Shown piece after piece: positions 27,093 through 35,541 of a stretch of DNA of 64,000 nucleotides. Position 1 is the first letter of the stretch. Each line of letters begins with the position of its first letter. Source of the DNA: Eubacteriales bacterium mix99 (lineage in GTDB: Bacteria; Bacillota; Clostridia; Caldicoprobacterales; DTU083); contig CP121690.1 of the NCBI GenBank assembly GCA_038396605.1, positions 2,694,356 to 2,758,355 of the forward strand. Direction: 5' to 3'. The notes beneath the pieces were generated by a model that made no database searches, was not told the origin of the DNA, and was given only the letters and a program-made list of their open reading frames with translations. The position numbers and the translations under genes are program-made.

Positions 27093-28819
27093 GCCAATTC
27101 CTCCTCTGTCAGCTGGGAAGCTGCGATGTCGTGGTAAATTCTGCTAGTCTTCAACAGTTCCTCATGTGTGCCTTCTGCAGCCATCTCCCCTTCATTCAGC
27201 ACGATAATCTTATCCGCATAGCGGATTGTGCTGATTCTCTGGGCTACAATCAGAACCGTTGCATCCGTGATTTCCTGCTTCAGACGCTTCCGCAGCTTTT
27301 TGTCCGTAGCATAATCCAGGGCGGAGAAGGAATCATCAAAGATATAAATTTCCGGATTCTTCACAATGGCGCGGGCAATGGCAAGCCGCTGCTTCTGTCC
27401 GCCGGATAGATTGCTTCCGCCTTCGGAAAGTATTTCGTTCAGGCCGCTTTCCTTTCGTGCAATAAATTCAGACGCCTGGGCAATTTCTGCTGCCCTCTCC
27501 ATTTCCTCTGTAGTCGCCTCTTTTTTGCCAATACGTAAATTATCTGCAATGGTTCCGGTAAACAGTTGGGCCTTTTGAGGGATGTAGCCGATCCGGTCGC
27601 GGAGAACCTGGATATTGTAATCCCGTACATCCACCCCATCAATCCGAATTCTGCCCTCGGTCACATCATACATCCTCGGAATAAGCTGCACCAACGTGGA
27701 TTTCCCGCTTCCCGTACTTCCGATAAAGGCCACAGTCTGTCCGGGAGATGCGGTAAAACTGATATTTTTCAGAATGGGTTCTTCAGAATCAGGATAGGAA
27801 AAGGTTACGTTTTCAAAACGCACTGTACCCTTTTCCCTCGTTTTGGTAACACCATTTTTCAGGTTTTCATCGATACCCGGAGTACTTTCCAGAACACGCT
27901 GAATCCGGCGGGCCGATACCGACGCACGGGGATACATGAGGAACAGAACAGCCAGCATCATGAAGGAAAACAAAATGTGAAACACATATTCGATGGATGC
28001 GCTCAGGGTTCCCACATCCAGCGCTCCAAGCCCGATGGATTTGCTGCCTTTCCACAGGATAACAGCGATCATGGTATTGAACAGCAGATAAAAACCCGGC
28101 TGGGAAATAGATACGATCCGGTACACCGTTTTGGATACGCCGCAGTATTCCCGGCTTACATCCCCAAAACGTTCGGACTGAAAGCCCTCATTTCCGAAAG
28201 CACGGATGACACGAAGTCCGGAAATACCTTCCCTCATATTTAAGTTGATTTTGTCCAGTCCCTGCTGCTGGGCGCGGGAATAGGGAATGGATTTACGGCT
28301 GATAAAGAACACTCCGAAAAGCAGTATGGGAATGACCAGCACAACCACCCAGATCAACTGGGGATTGGTTTTGACAATCAGGACGAACCCACTGACCGTC
28401 ATCACCGGAGTAATCAGGGCACTGCGCAGCATATTCTGAACGAAAAGCATAATCTGGTAGGCGTCGCTGGTAATGCTGGTAAGCAGCGAAGACACGCTGA
28501 ATTGATTAAACTCCGCGTGGGAAAAGCTCTGGGTCTTCCGAAAAGTGTCATTCCGAACGTCGCGGATGACATTGGAAGCTATGCGGCTGTTGGCGTAGGA
28601 CATACAGACTTCCCCGAGGCCTCCTGCCAGAATGACAGCCAGCATCAGCAGTGCCAGGGATAAAAGACGGGAGGAATTGCCCGTCATCAGGGAATCATTA
28701 ATAATATATTTCAACAGGGTGGGAACCCCCATCTGAATAAGCACAAAGCCCGCCACTCCCAAAAGACTGAGCAATAAGTATTTCCTGTAACGCCAGGTAT
28801 ATTTTAAAATAAGTTTCAT
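27089..28819 (-). CDS. ABC exporter half-transporter (degenerate Walker B partner)
   Basis: 576 residues: exporter membrane domain, Walker A GSTGSGKS, canonical signature NLSGGQKQR and Walker B IYIFDDSFSALD, where Asp replaces the catalytic Glu. The paired defects with the next gene are those of heterodimeric exporters such as LmrCD and BmrCD. Likely a drug or amphiphile exporter. First gene of the unit. Confidence 0.93.
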   Translation of the reverse strand: MKLILKYTWRYRKYLLLSLLGVAGFVLIQMGVPTLLKYIINDSLMTGNSSRLLSLALLMLAVILAGGLGEVCMSYANSRIASNVIRDVRNDTFRKTQSFSHAEFNQFSVSSLLTSITSDAYQIMLFVQNMLRSALITPVMTVSGFVLIVKTNPQLIWVVVLVIPILLFGVFFISRKSIPYSRAQQQGLDKINLNMREGISGLRVIRAFGNEGFQSERFGDVSREYCGVSKTVYRIVSISQPGFYLLFNTMIAVILWKGSKSIGLGALDVGTLSASIEYVFHILFSFMMLAVLFLMYPRASVSARRIQRVLESTPGIDENLKNGVTKTREKGTVRFENVTFSYPDSEEPILKNISFTASPGQTVAFIGSTGSGKSTLVQLIPRMYDVTEGRIRIDGVDVRDYNIQVLRDRIGYIPQKAQLFTGTIADNLRIGKKEATTEEMERAAEIAQASEFIARKESGLNEILSEGGSNLSGGQKQRLAIARAIVKNPEIYIFDDSFSALDYATDKKLRKRLKQEITDATVLIVAQRISTIRYADKIIVLNEGEMAAEGTHEELLKTSRIYHDIAASQLTEEELA

Positions 28820-28906
28820 AAAAGCACCTCGAAAATAATAAAAGCAGTGCCATGGCTGGAAAATGGTACTGACTGAGTATTATTATAAGGAAAATAGAGA
28901 ATGCCG

Positions 28907-29905
28907 TCAAGTTTCAGTTTCTTCAAGCGCCTTCTTCGGCCATGCGGAATCCCGAAGAATCGCTCTGCCGACTCCCACAAGATCCGCCTTATTCTCTCTG
29001 ATAATCCGGTCGGCAGCATGTGGATCGTTGATGCCGCCTGTTACGAGTACCGGGACGGAAACGGCCTGCTTTACCGCTTCCGACACATCAGAGAAATACC
29101 CCTGCACCTGTTCCATATTGTGTCGTACATAACCGGTTATGCCGCCGGATATATCAATGAGACTGATACCCGCCTGTTCAAAAGCTTTTGATGCCTCTAC
29201 AGCATCCTGAATACCATTGCCGCCCGGTGTGTCATCAATGCCTCCCAAACGGATCAATACAGGATAATCCTTTCCCACGGCCTCTTTTACAGCCCTTATT
29301 GTTTCCAAATGGATTCGGATTCTCCAGGAAAGATTGCCGCCGTACTCATCTGTCCTGTTATTTATCAAAGGGGAATAGAACTCATTCAGGAGATATCCGT
29401 GTGCAGAATGGATCTCTACCGCATCAAATCCCGCTTTCTTTGCCCGGCGGGCCGCATCGGCAAACTCCTGTACAACAGTCCGGATGTCAGTATGTGTCAT
29501 ACTGCGGTCGGCAAATTTTGCACCGTCTGAAAGAACAACAGATGGGGCCATTGTCGGATATCCGGTGATACTGCTTCGCGTATTTCCACCTGCATGATTG
29601 ATCTGGCAGGCAACCCGGACTCCATTTTCATGAATCACATCTGTCAGTTCCTTAAGTCCGGTCAACTTGTCATCGGAAGCGATCGAAACCTGCCTGTCAC
29701 TTGCTTTTCCATCCGCAGCAATAAAGCTATGCTCTGTAATGATCATTCCGAGATAACCGCCGCGGGATTTCTCGTCATAATAACGCAGCAACTTTTCTGA
29801 TATATTCCCGTCCTCATCTGAGCTCTCTGTTGCCATCGGCGGCATGACCAATCGATTTTTCAATTTCAGTTCGCTGATCTGGATTGCACTTCCCAGCGTT
29901 TTCAT
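28907..29905 (-). CDS. NADH:flavin oxidoreductase (Old Yellow Enzyme family), TIM-barrel only
   Basis: 332 residues forming an FMN TIM barrel: KLKNRLVMPPMAT at the start, the substrate-binding His pair in EIHSAHGYLLNEFYSP, and NRTDEYGGNLSWR. The phosphate-binding end is VLVTGGINDPHAAD and GVGRAILRDSAWPKKA. Multidomain relatives (BaiCD, 2,4-dienoyl-CoA reductase) add iron-sulfur and NADH domains that are absent here, so an external electron donor is likely. It reduces activated alkenes or similar compounds. ATG 29905 follows AAGGGGAT. Confidence 0.9.
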   Translation of the reverse strand: MKTLGSAIQISELKLKNRLVMPPMATESSDEDGNISEKLLRYYDEKSRGGYLGMIITEHSFIAADGKASDRQVSIASDDKLTGLKELTDVIHENGVRVACQINHAGGNTRSSITGYPTMAPSVVLSDGAKFADRSMTHTDIRTVVQEFADAARRAKKAGFDAVEIHSAHGYLLNEFYSPLINNRTDEYGGNLSWRIRIHLETIRAVKEAVGKDYPVLIRLGGIDDTPGGNGIQDAVEASKAFEQAGISLIDISGGITGYVRHNMEQVQGYFSDVSEAVKQAVSVPVLVTGGINDPHAADRIIRENKADLVGVGRAILRDSAWPKKALEETET

Positions 29906-30099
29906 CTGATCCCCTTCTTTCATAAATTTTTAACCGGGCAGGAGCATAAAAACTCTGTCTGCCCTACCGAGATAGCCTTTTCCCTGTCACAGGCATTCTA
30001 TCATAAGCTGAGGTAAAAAAGCAGCCTCTGATTTGTTTTTCTCATAATAACGAAAATCAGGCGCTCCGTACTCCAGATAAAATACATTGCTAAATATAA

Positions 30100-30146
30100 A
30101 ATGAAAGTGCTAATCCCCGGTTATGCTGGAAATTAGCACTTTCATT
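30100..30146. repeat. 15-bp perfect inverted repeat
   Basis: AATGAAAGTGCTAAT at 30100-30114 is the exact reverse complement of 30132-30146, with a 17-base loop. There is no T run, so it is not a standard terminator; it lies just after the last gene of the defence operon. The rest of 29924-30214 shows nothing recognisable. Confidence 0.6.
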
Positions 30147-30214
30147 CCGTAATAGAATGCCGAACTCGTTTCCTTTTCCATTCATCAACAATATACTTTA
30201 AATATTAAATCAGA

Positions 30215-30394
30215 CTATTTCCGATATCCACATTTTGGGCATACACCGTTTTCGTCCAACGCAACGCCACATAATGGGCGACGCTCTATATTCTTTTGCG
30301 GCTCGTATTCCTGGGTAGCACCATTGTCTCCGCTGGTAAATGTAATTCTGGCTAGATCCTTGACGGATGCCGGATCCAGATTTAACGGTGTCAA
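30215..30394 (-). CDS. 59-residue zinc-ribbon ORF after mcrC
   Basis: The frame starts at TTG 30394, overlapping the mcrC stop by four bases (TTGA), and ends RRPLCGVALDENGVCPKCGYRK. The three Cys with CPKCG look like a zinc ribbon. Two readings are possible: a translationally coupled small protein, or the true C-terminus of McrC displaced by a one-base indel in the nearby seven-A run. The sequence reads as natural protein (LTPLNLDPASVKDLARITFT), so it is unlikely to be chance. Confidence 0.6.
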   Translation of the reverse strand: MTPLNLDPASVKDLARITFTSGDNGATQEYEPQKNIERRPLCGVALDENGVCPKCGYRK

Positions 30395-31467
30395 AGCTTT
30401 TTTTCCGGTTTTCCGAAATATTTCTCTGCAATACCGTCCAGCTGTGCGGAGATGATTTTGAAATCCTTATTCAGGTCAAGAGTTCTTGCTCCTATCTGAT
30501 TACCGCCAATATTGAAGGAACAATCCGGGGCAATATCCTCATCTGTCCTGGCATACAGCAGTAATCCGGACACTTTCCCGGTATGATTTTTATCCTGATT
30601 TTTGACATAAGTAAAAATCTGATAAATGTTTCCTGAGATAAGAGTGGGTTTATCAAATCGCTTCTGTAGCGTATTGCCGTAATATTTTGCATCGATGATC
30701 AAAACAACATCGTCCTTCCGAAGAAAGATATCTGTCTGCATGACCGGAAGGAAGCGAATTGCCGTGTTTTCCCCGTTTTCATCCCTTACATCCCATTTTA
30801 TCTGAGCTGCTCTTACCTCCGAAAGGCAGGTGCAGTTCTGACGATAATATTCAAGAATAAACTTTTCATACAGTCTGGCCATATGCTCATCCGCGAAGGC
30901 GGCCATACGATATTTGCCTTTCTCCGTCGTCTGAAGCATTCCGTCAAGAACGAACCAGCAAATATTCAGGAGCATCTCATAGCTTCGGTTATTCCTCTGG
31001 TAATGGAGCTTGTTCCACTGTATTTTCGATGGCATCAGAAGATCTATGTCACCAAAAAACACAAGGACTTTTTTCAACCCGGCTTTTTGTTTCGCAGCTA
31101 CACCGGCATCCCGCACAAGACAGAACATAGTTGTCTTCAATACCTGATTGAAGATATTATTTTCTGAAAGCTCATCATATTCACAGGCCAGCTTTTGATT
31201 TCGCTGAACTCTGTTCCGGATTGTTCCCGACATATCAATTTTGCCGCGCATTGCAGCCAAAGTTTCGTTCCTGGGAACGTACTCCCGGTAAAGTCCCTGC
31301 TTCAGCTGCTGTGCTACGCCCCTATTAAGAATCGCCGCGAATAAGTCCTGAACATTTTCAAAATCCTCTGCTGCTATACTCTCGTAATTGGATTGTTTCA
31401 AAACCTGAAAAGCATAGGACAGCATATAATAAATATTCTTGATGAAGATCCCTTTATCTTCAGTCAT
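30391..31467 (-). CDS. mcrC: McrC-like nuclease subunit of a McrBC restriction system
   Basis: 358 residues from ATG 31467, which overlaps the mcrB end by eight bases. The N-terminal part begins GIFIKNIYYMLSYAFQ, as in many McrC proteins. A PD-(D/E)xK nuclease core has Asp246 in MQTDIFL and Asp259-Ala-Lys261 in LIIDAKYYG. McrBC systems cut DNA carrying modified cytosines or other marks; McrC supplies the nuclease and the stimulus for McrB GTP hydrolysis. The C-terminus is short, and the next frame may be its continuation. Confidence 0.9.
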   Translation of the reverse strand: MTEDKGIFIKNIYYMLSYAFQVLKQSNYESIAAEDFENVQDLFAAILNRGVAQQLKQGLYREYVPRNETLAAMRGKIDMSGTIRNRVQRNQKLACEYDELSENNIFNQVLKTTMFCLVRDAGVAAKQKAGLKKVLVFFGDIDLLMPSKIQWNKLHYQRNNRSYEMLLNICWFVLDGMLQTTEKGKYRMAAFADEHMARLYEKFILEYYRQNCTCLSEVRAAQIKWDVRDENGENTAIRFLPVMQTDIFLRKDDVVLIIDAKYYGNTLQKRFDKPTLISGNIYQIFTYVKNQDKNHTGKVSGLLLYARTDEDIAPDCSFNIGGNQIGARTLDLNKDFKIISAQLDGIAEKYFGKPEKKL

Positions 31468-33433
31468 CGAATACACCACGCAGGTTCTGTTCCCAGCGTT
31501 GCACCTTTGCCGGTTCGTCAAACCAATATTCCGACAACAACGGAAGGATATCAAATTCAACGATGGAGTGCAGCTGGTCTATGATACACGTCTCAGGTTT
31601 CAATCCGCAAAAATAGCTGTGGCCGATTCGGAATCCATTGCCCAGAGATTCATCCTCTGCAATTTCTTTATTCAGAGCTTTGATCTGTTCCATAAGGGTA
31701 TCAAATGTTTCACTGGCTAGTCCAGCCTGGTAGCTTCTGAAGCCTTCAGAACTGAATCCCGGTTCCATTTCAAAGAAACTGAAACGTCTGCGAAGAGCAT
31801 AGTCCATCATGGCAAGACTTCGGTCTGCCGTATTCATCATTCCAATAATGTATAAATTTTCCGGAACATAAAAAGGCAATTCATTATATACAAGCGTAAT
31901 TTTATTCTTCGGGCCTCGCTTATCGTTTTCAATAAGCATTAGCACCTCACCAAAGATCTTACTCATATTGCCTCGGTTGATTTCGTCAATGATAAAGAAA
32001 TAATCTTTATTAGGATCGTTGGCAGCTTTTTGACAGAACCTGAAGAAAACCCCTTTCGTCAGTTTAAAATCAGTGCCTTCAGGCCGGTACCCGAGCATAA
32101 AATCCTCGTACGAATAATTTTGGTGAAACTGCACCATCTCAATATGGGAATCATCCATTTCACCCATCATGGCATAGGCCAGCTTCTTTGCCGTGAAAGT
32201 CTTACCCACGCCCGGTGCGCCCTGCAGAATGATATTCATCTTATTGCTGAGTAAAGCTTTCAGTACATCAAAATGTTCCTCCGTCATATAAACTTTACCG
32301 AGGAAGTCTTTTTTTGTGTATTTTGGAACAACTCCACCCGGTATCGTATCAGCATACAATGGTATACCCGTCAAATCCACCTGATCCAGAGCGCTTGAAA
32401 GTTCATCCCGAATTCTCCATATGAATATGCCATCCGTGTGGCTGTCAGCATATTTGCCAATATAGAGAATTGGCCACCATTTGGAGTTCTCTGTGTCTTT
32501 TGTCATAACCGGGCAACCGGACTTTTTGGCGACTCTTCGCGCAAGCGCAGAGGAACCGACATTGTAGAAATTACTGCTCTCACCGTATTTAATGGAGAGT
32601 TGCTTGCAGGTGGCCTGTCCCCCGTAATCTTTCATTCGCTTTAATATCTGGAGGCTGCTCAATGTAAAGACAGTATTGTTGTTCAGAAGTTCTACCCAAT
32701 CCTTTACAGAAAGCCTGGGCGAATAATCTTTCGGAAACCATCTGCCCATATCATCAAGATAAAATCTACTCAGATAAAATCCCACATCGACTGTAAGGGT
32801 CTTGAACTTCGGATCCGGATAGCAACTTTCCGTCAACGCACTCTGCACCATCGCAACAACCCCTGCATCTTCGGCGATTGCTTTACAGATCTCATCATAC
32901 ATCTGAAATCCACCAGTCATATTGTCGGCAGAGCCATTTCGCTTCGGCTTATAATCTGCGGCAAGCTCTGTCGCTGCATTCTTGTATAGTTCATACTTGT
33001 AGATGTAATATTTATCCGGAAATCGAAGCCATAGATAAGTGCTGACAGCATTTATACTCTGATAATGATTCTTCCACGTTCCGTCATCGTATTTCGCACG
33101 GAGAGTTTCGGCGACGGACTGGAAATCGTCAACCCGCTCACCAAGATCACGGGATTTATCATAAAGATTGCGGAACATCTGCCTTGTTGCTTCATCATCG
33201 ACTTTCGCAAAGTTCAGAATCATGCCCCGGGGATAGACATATCCGGAAGTCAGCAGGTTATCGGTCTTATCCGTAGCGATCCTAAACATGTCTCCAAAGT
33301 TTGGAGCGTCTATATTCCAATTATCCTGAAAACACTTTACCGCCTCCCACTTGTACTTCTCGTCATTGAAATGGCCCGGAAAATACGTCTTGTATCCCTC
33401 AAGAATATCTTTTAATTTTTCGATGTCAATCAT
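31460..33433 (-). CDS. mcrB: McrB-like AAA+ GTPase of a McrBC restriction system
   Basis: 657 residues. The N-terminal 380 residues form a specificity region; within it, 315-345 (WWPILYIGKY...GIFIWRIRDEL) looks like a target-recognition fold. The AAA+ motor follows: Walker A GAPGVGKT (405-412), EDFMLGYRP, Walker B FFIIDEINRGN (479-489), and the McrB-specific MNTADRS (533-539) that binds GTP. GGAGG precedes the ATG. It is 85 bases from the ADP-ribosylglycohydrolase gene upstream, in the same direction. The N-terminus differs from E. coli McrB, so the modified target may differ. Confidence 0.92.
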   Translation of the reverse strand: MIDIEKLKDILEGYKTYFPGHFNDEKYKWEAVKCFQDNWNIDAPNFGDMFRIATDKTDNLLTSGYVYPRGMILNFAKVDDEATRQMFRNLYDKSRDLGERVDDFQSVAETLRAKYDDGTWKNHYQSINAVSTYLWLRFPDKYYIYKYELYKNAATELAADYKPKRNGSADNMTGGFQMYDEICKAIAEDAGVVAMVQSALTESCYPDPKFKTLTVDVGFYLSRFYLDDMGRWFPKDYSPRLSVKDWVELLNNNTVFTLSSLQILKRMKDYGGQATCKQLSIKYGESSNFYNVGSSALARRVAKKSGCPVMTKDTENSKWWPILYIGKYADSHTDGIFIWRIRDELSSALDQVDLTGIPLYADTIPGGVVPKYTKKDFLGKVYMTEEHFDVLKALLSNKMNIILQGAPGVGKTFTAKKLAYAMMGEMDDSHIEMVQFHQNYSYEDFMLGYRPEGTDFKLTKGVFFRFCQKAANDPNKDYFFIIDEINRGNMSKIFGEVLMLIENDKRGPKNKITLVYNELPFYVPENLYIIGMMNTADRSLAMMDYALRRRFSFFEMEPGFSSEGFRSYQAGLASETFDTLMEQIKALNKEIAEDESLGNGFRIGHSYFCGLKPETCIIDQLHSIVEFDILPLLSEYWFDEPAKVQRWEQNLRGVFDD

Positions 33434-33518
33434 TTCTGCGCCTCCAGCTGTTTACTCATCTGGTACCCGGAAAGTTTGTTCAAATGCACTGGAATAATAT
33501 GATATCAAATCTTCTGTT

Positions 33519-35393
33519 TCAATCATCTTCATCCTCCTCGTCCCCGACGGATCCAGTCAACAGGTTCGATACGGACGGCTCCTCTTTGTCGCTCACCAGG
33601 CAGATAATCTCTTTTGTCTTTTCAAGCGGGTATGGCGTATCGTCCCAATGGCAGAACTCAATGGTCCTGACCGTTGCTTCCCGCTCGTAATTGCTTTCTC
33701 CGACGGGCACGACGACCTCATCGCCGATATCAATTCGCAAATCAGCGGTGCGATAGTGATAGATCTTTCCGCCATCCGGGAACTCAACGCCGCAGTATTT
33801 GACCTCGCCCTTTTTCAGCGCGGACATAAAGCCGGAAAGACCGACAATGCCGCCAAACCCAAACGACCGGATAATGGCATGAATGGCATCGATGAACACG
33901 ATAAATTGCTTTTCCGGCATGTGGGCACGGTCGAAAATACCCTTGTGAACGACAGTCTTGCCGCCTTCGTACTCAGCTTTCAATTCATAAACGTTGAACA
34001 CAGAGCTTGTTCCGCTAAAGGACCGGGCATCATCTTGCCAACCTTCCGCGTCAAGGCAGTCCTCCATTATGCTCAGGGAATCTTCCCCGATCCCCAAAGC
34101 CGCTTCAATTTCATACTGATGGGTGACGCTGCCGCCCTCAGGTATGCTGTTCTTAATGACCACCTGCTCATTGGTTACGAGTAATTCACTTGTGCTGCCC
34201 CCACGGATAGGCTGCAGACTGACCCTGACCTGCTTCAGGACAGGCCTGTCCGGCTCGGGTTTACGCTTGTCGTCAATCGTTTTCAAACGACGGAGCCATT
34301 TTGTAATATATCCCTCGCAGATAAACGTTTCCAGCACGCCCTCCGTAAAGTGTTCAGCACGGTGTGCGCCAAGGATCAGAGCAAGAACCGTTTGCTCGTC
34401 AAGTATATCAACATCGGCGGTTTTCATGGATTCTTCAGTCCACTTCAAGCCTTGCTTTTCGAGAATAGCTTGATAATCCTTCAATCCATATTCGGGATTC
34501 AATTGAGCAAAGATATAGAATTCCCTATAAAAGTCCTGCCAATTGTCCCTGTCATCCAGCTTACCAATATATTTCGTAATGAAATCAAATTTTCGGTTGG
34601 GTTTACCTCTACGGGTCGCTTGTTCCCATTCGCGACAGATGCCGCGCAGCTCGTCATCAAGATAGGTGAGTGCCTTGCGCTTCAGCGGGAATGGTATACC
34701 ATAATATGCTTCGGCGATGGCACCGGTTATCGCAGCAAGTGTGTTGCTGTCGCCGCCAATGCTGATCGCATTTCGTATGGCATCTTCAAAGGTTATGGAT
34801 TCAAGGAACGCCACGATCGCCCGCGGCACGGTTTCCTGGCAGGTTTCGCTGAATTGGCAGGTGTCACGGATACCGTCAAGGGTGAAGTCCAATTTGTAAT
34901 AATCGCGTTCGATCCGCTCACGGATTTCCTTTTTCGTCGCACCGCTGCGAGCCAGAAAGATTGCGATGGTGACCGCCTCGGCACCCTTGATGCCTTCTGC
35001 ATGATTGTGTGTTACTTCCGCGACCTTTCTGGAGAGCAGTTTTGCCTCTTCCTCGGTCCTGGCGATGAACCCGCACGGCGAAACATGCATGGCGACGCCG
35101 CTCCCGAAGCTATAGTACGACTTCGAGTCGTCGCTGAAAATCCAGCGATTGAACATACTGCTAAAGCCGCAATCCGGATGTTTGTGTCCGATTTCCTGCA
35201 TAAACCCTGCAGCCCGTTCACCAAAGCTTTCCCAATCGCCTTCACAGGCAAGGATCGCCTTTGCAATGGCAAGGGTCATGATGCTGTCATCCGTGACGAA
35301 GCAACCTGCGGCCAACAGGTCGAAGTTCTTGCTCCTATAGTTATTGAATTTAAAACGCGACCTTACAATGTCGCCGATGATTGCTCCGAGCAT
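33519..35393 (-). CDS. ADP-ribosylglycohydrolase fused to a long C-terminal region
   Basis: 624 residues. The first 265 form an ADP-ribosylglycohydrolase: start MLGAIIGDIVRSRF, metal-binding TDDS (34-37) and GGDSNTLAAITG (213-224). These enzymes remove ADP-ribose from proteins or nucleic acids. Residues about 265-375 resemble DUF6508 (EQTVLALILGAHRAEHFTEG). The remaining 250 residues are unlike anything I recognise and end in an acidic tail. The gene sits between the helicase and mcrB in a defence island, so it may reverse or sense ADP-ribosylation during phage attack. ATG 35393 has AGGAGG. The 148-base gap before it contains only a possible 11-codon relic (DPDGIAVEFSA) of a glyoxalase-type protein. 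Confidence 0.88.
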   Translation of the reverse strand: MLGAIIGDIVRSRFKFNNYRSKNFDLLAAGCFVTDDSIMTLAIAKAILACEGDWESFGERAAGFMQEIGHKHPDCGFSSMFNRWIFSDDSKSYYSFGSGVAMHVSPCGFIARTEEEAKLLSRKVAEVTHNHAEGIKGAEAVTIAIFLARSGATKKEIRERIERDYYKLDFTLDGIRDTCQFSETCQETVPRAIVAFLESITFEDAIRNAISIGGDSNTLAAITGAIAEAYYGIPFPLKRKALTYLDDELRGICREWEQATRRGKPNRKFDFITKYIGKLDDRDNWQDFYREFYIFAQLNPEYGLKDYQAILEKQGLKWTEESMKTADVDILDEQTVLALILGAHRAEHFTEGVLETFICEGYITKWLRRLKTIDDKRKPEPDRPVLKQVRVSLQPIRGGSTSELLVTNEQVVIKNSIPEGGSVTHQYEIEAALGIGEDSLSIMEDCLDAEGWQDDARSFSGTSSVFNVYELKAEYEGGKTVVHKGIFDRAHMPEKQFIVFIDAIHAIIRSFGFGGIVGLSGFMSALKKGEVKYCGVEFPDGGKIYHYRTADLRIDIGDEVVVPVGESNYEREATVRTIEFCHWDDTPYPLEKTKEIICLVSDKEEPSVSNLLTGSVGDEEDEDD

Positions 35394-35541
35394 AACAGTC
35401 CTCCTGTATCAATGCCTGAATACTTGCAGCCGGCTGTAACAAGTCAATAAATGACACCTTATTCAATGCACAATCCCACTTTCTTATTTGTAAAATCAAG
35501 CACTGAATTCCACAGCAATCCCATCGGGATCAATTCATCCC

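Noticed and set aside
34350-35450. A 366-codon open frame on the plus strand
   Set aside because: It lies antisense to the ADP-ribosylglycohydrolase gene, shows no recognisable motif and mirrors the codon pattern of the real gene.
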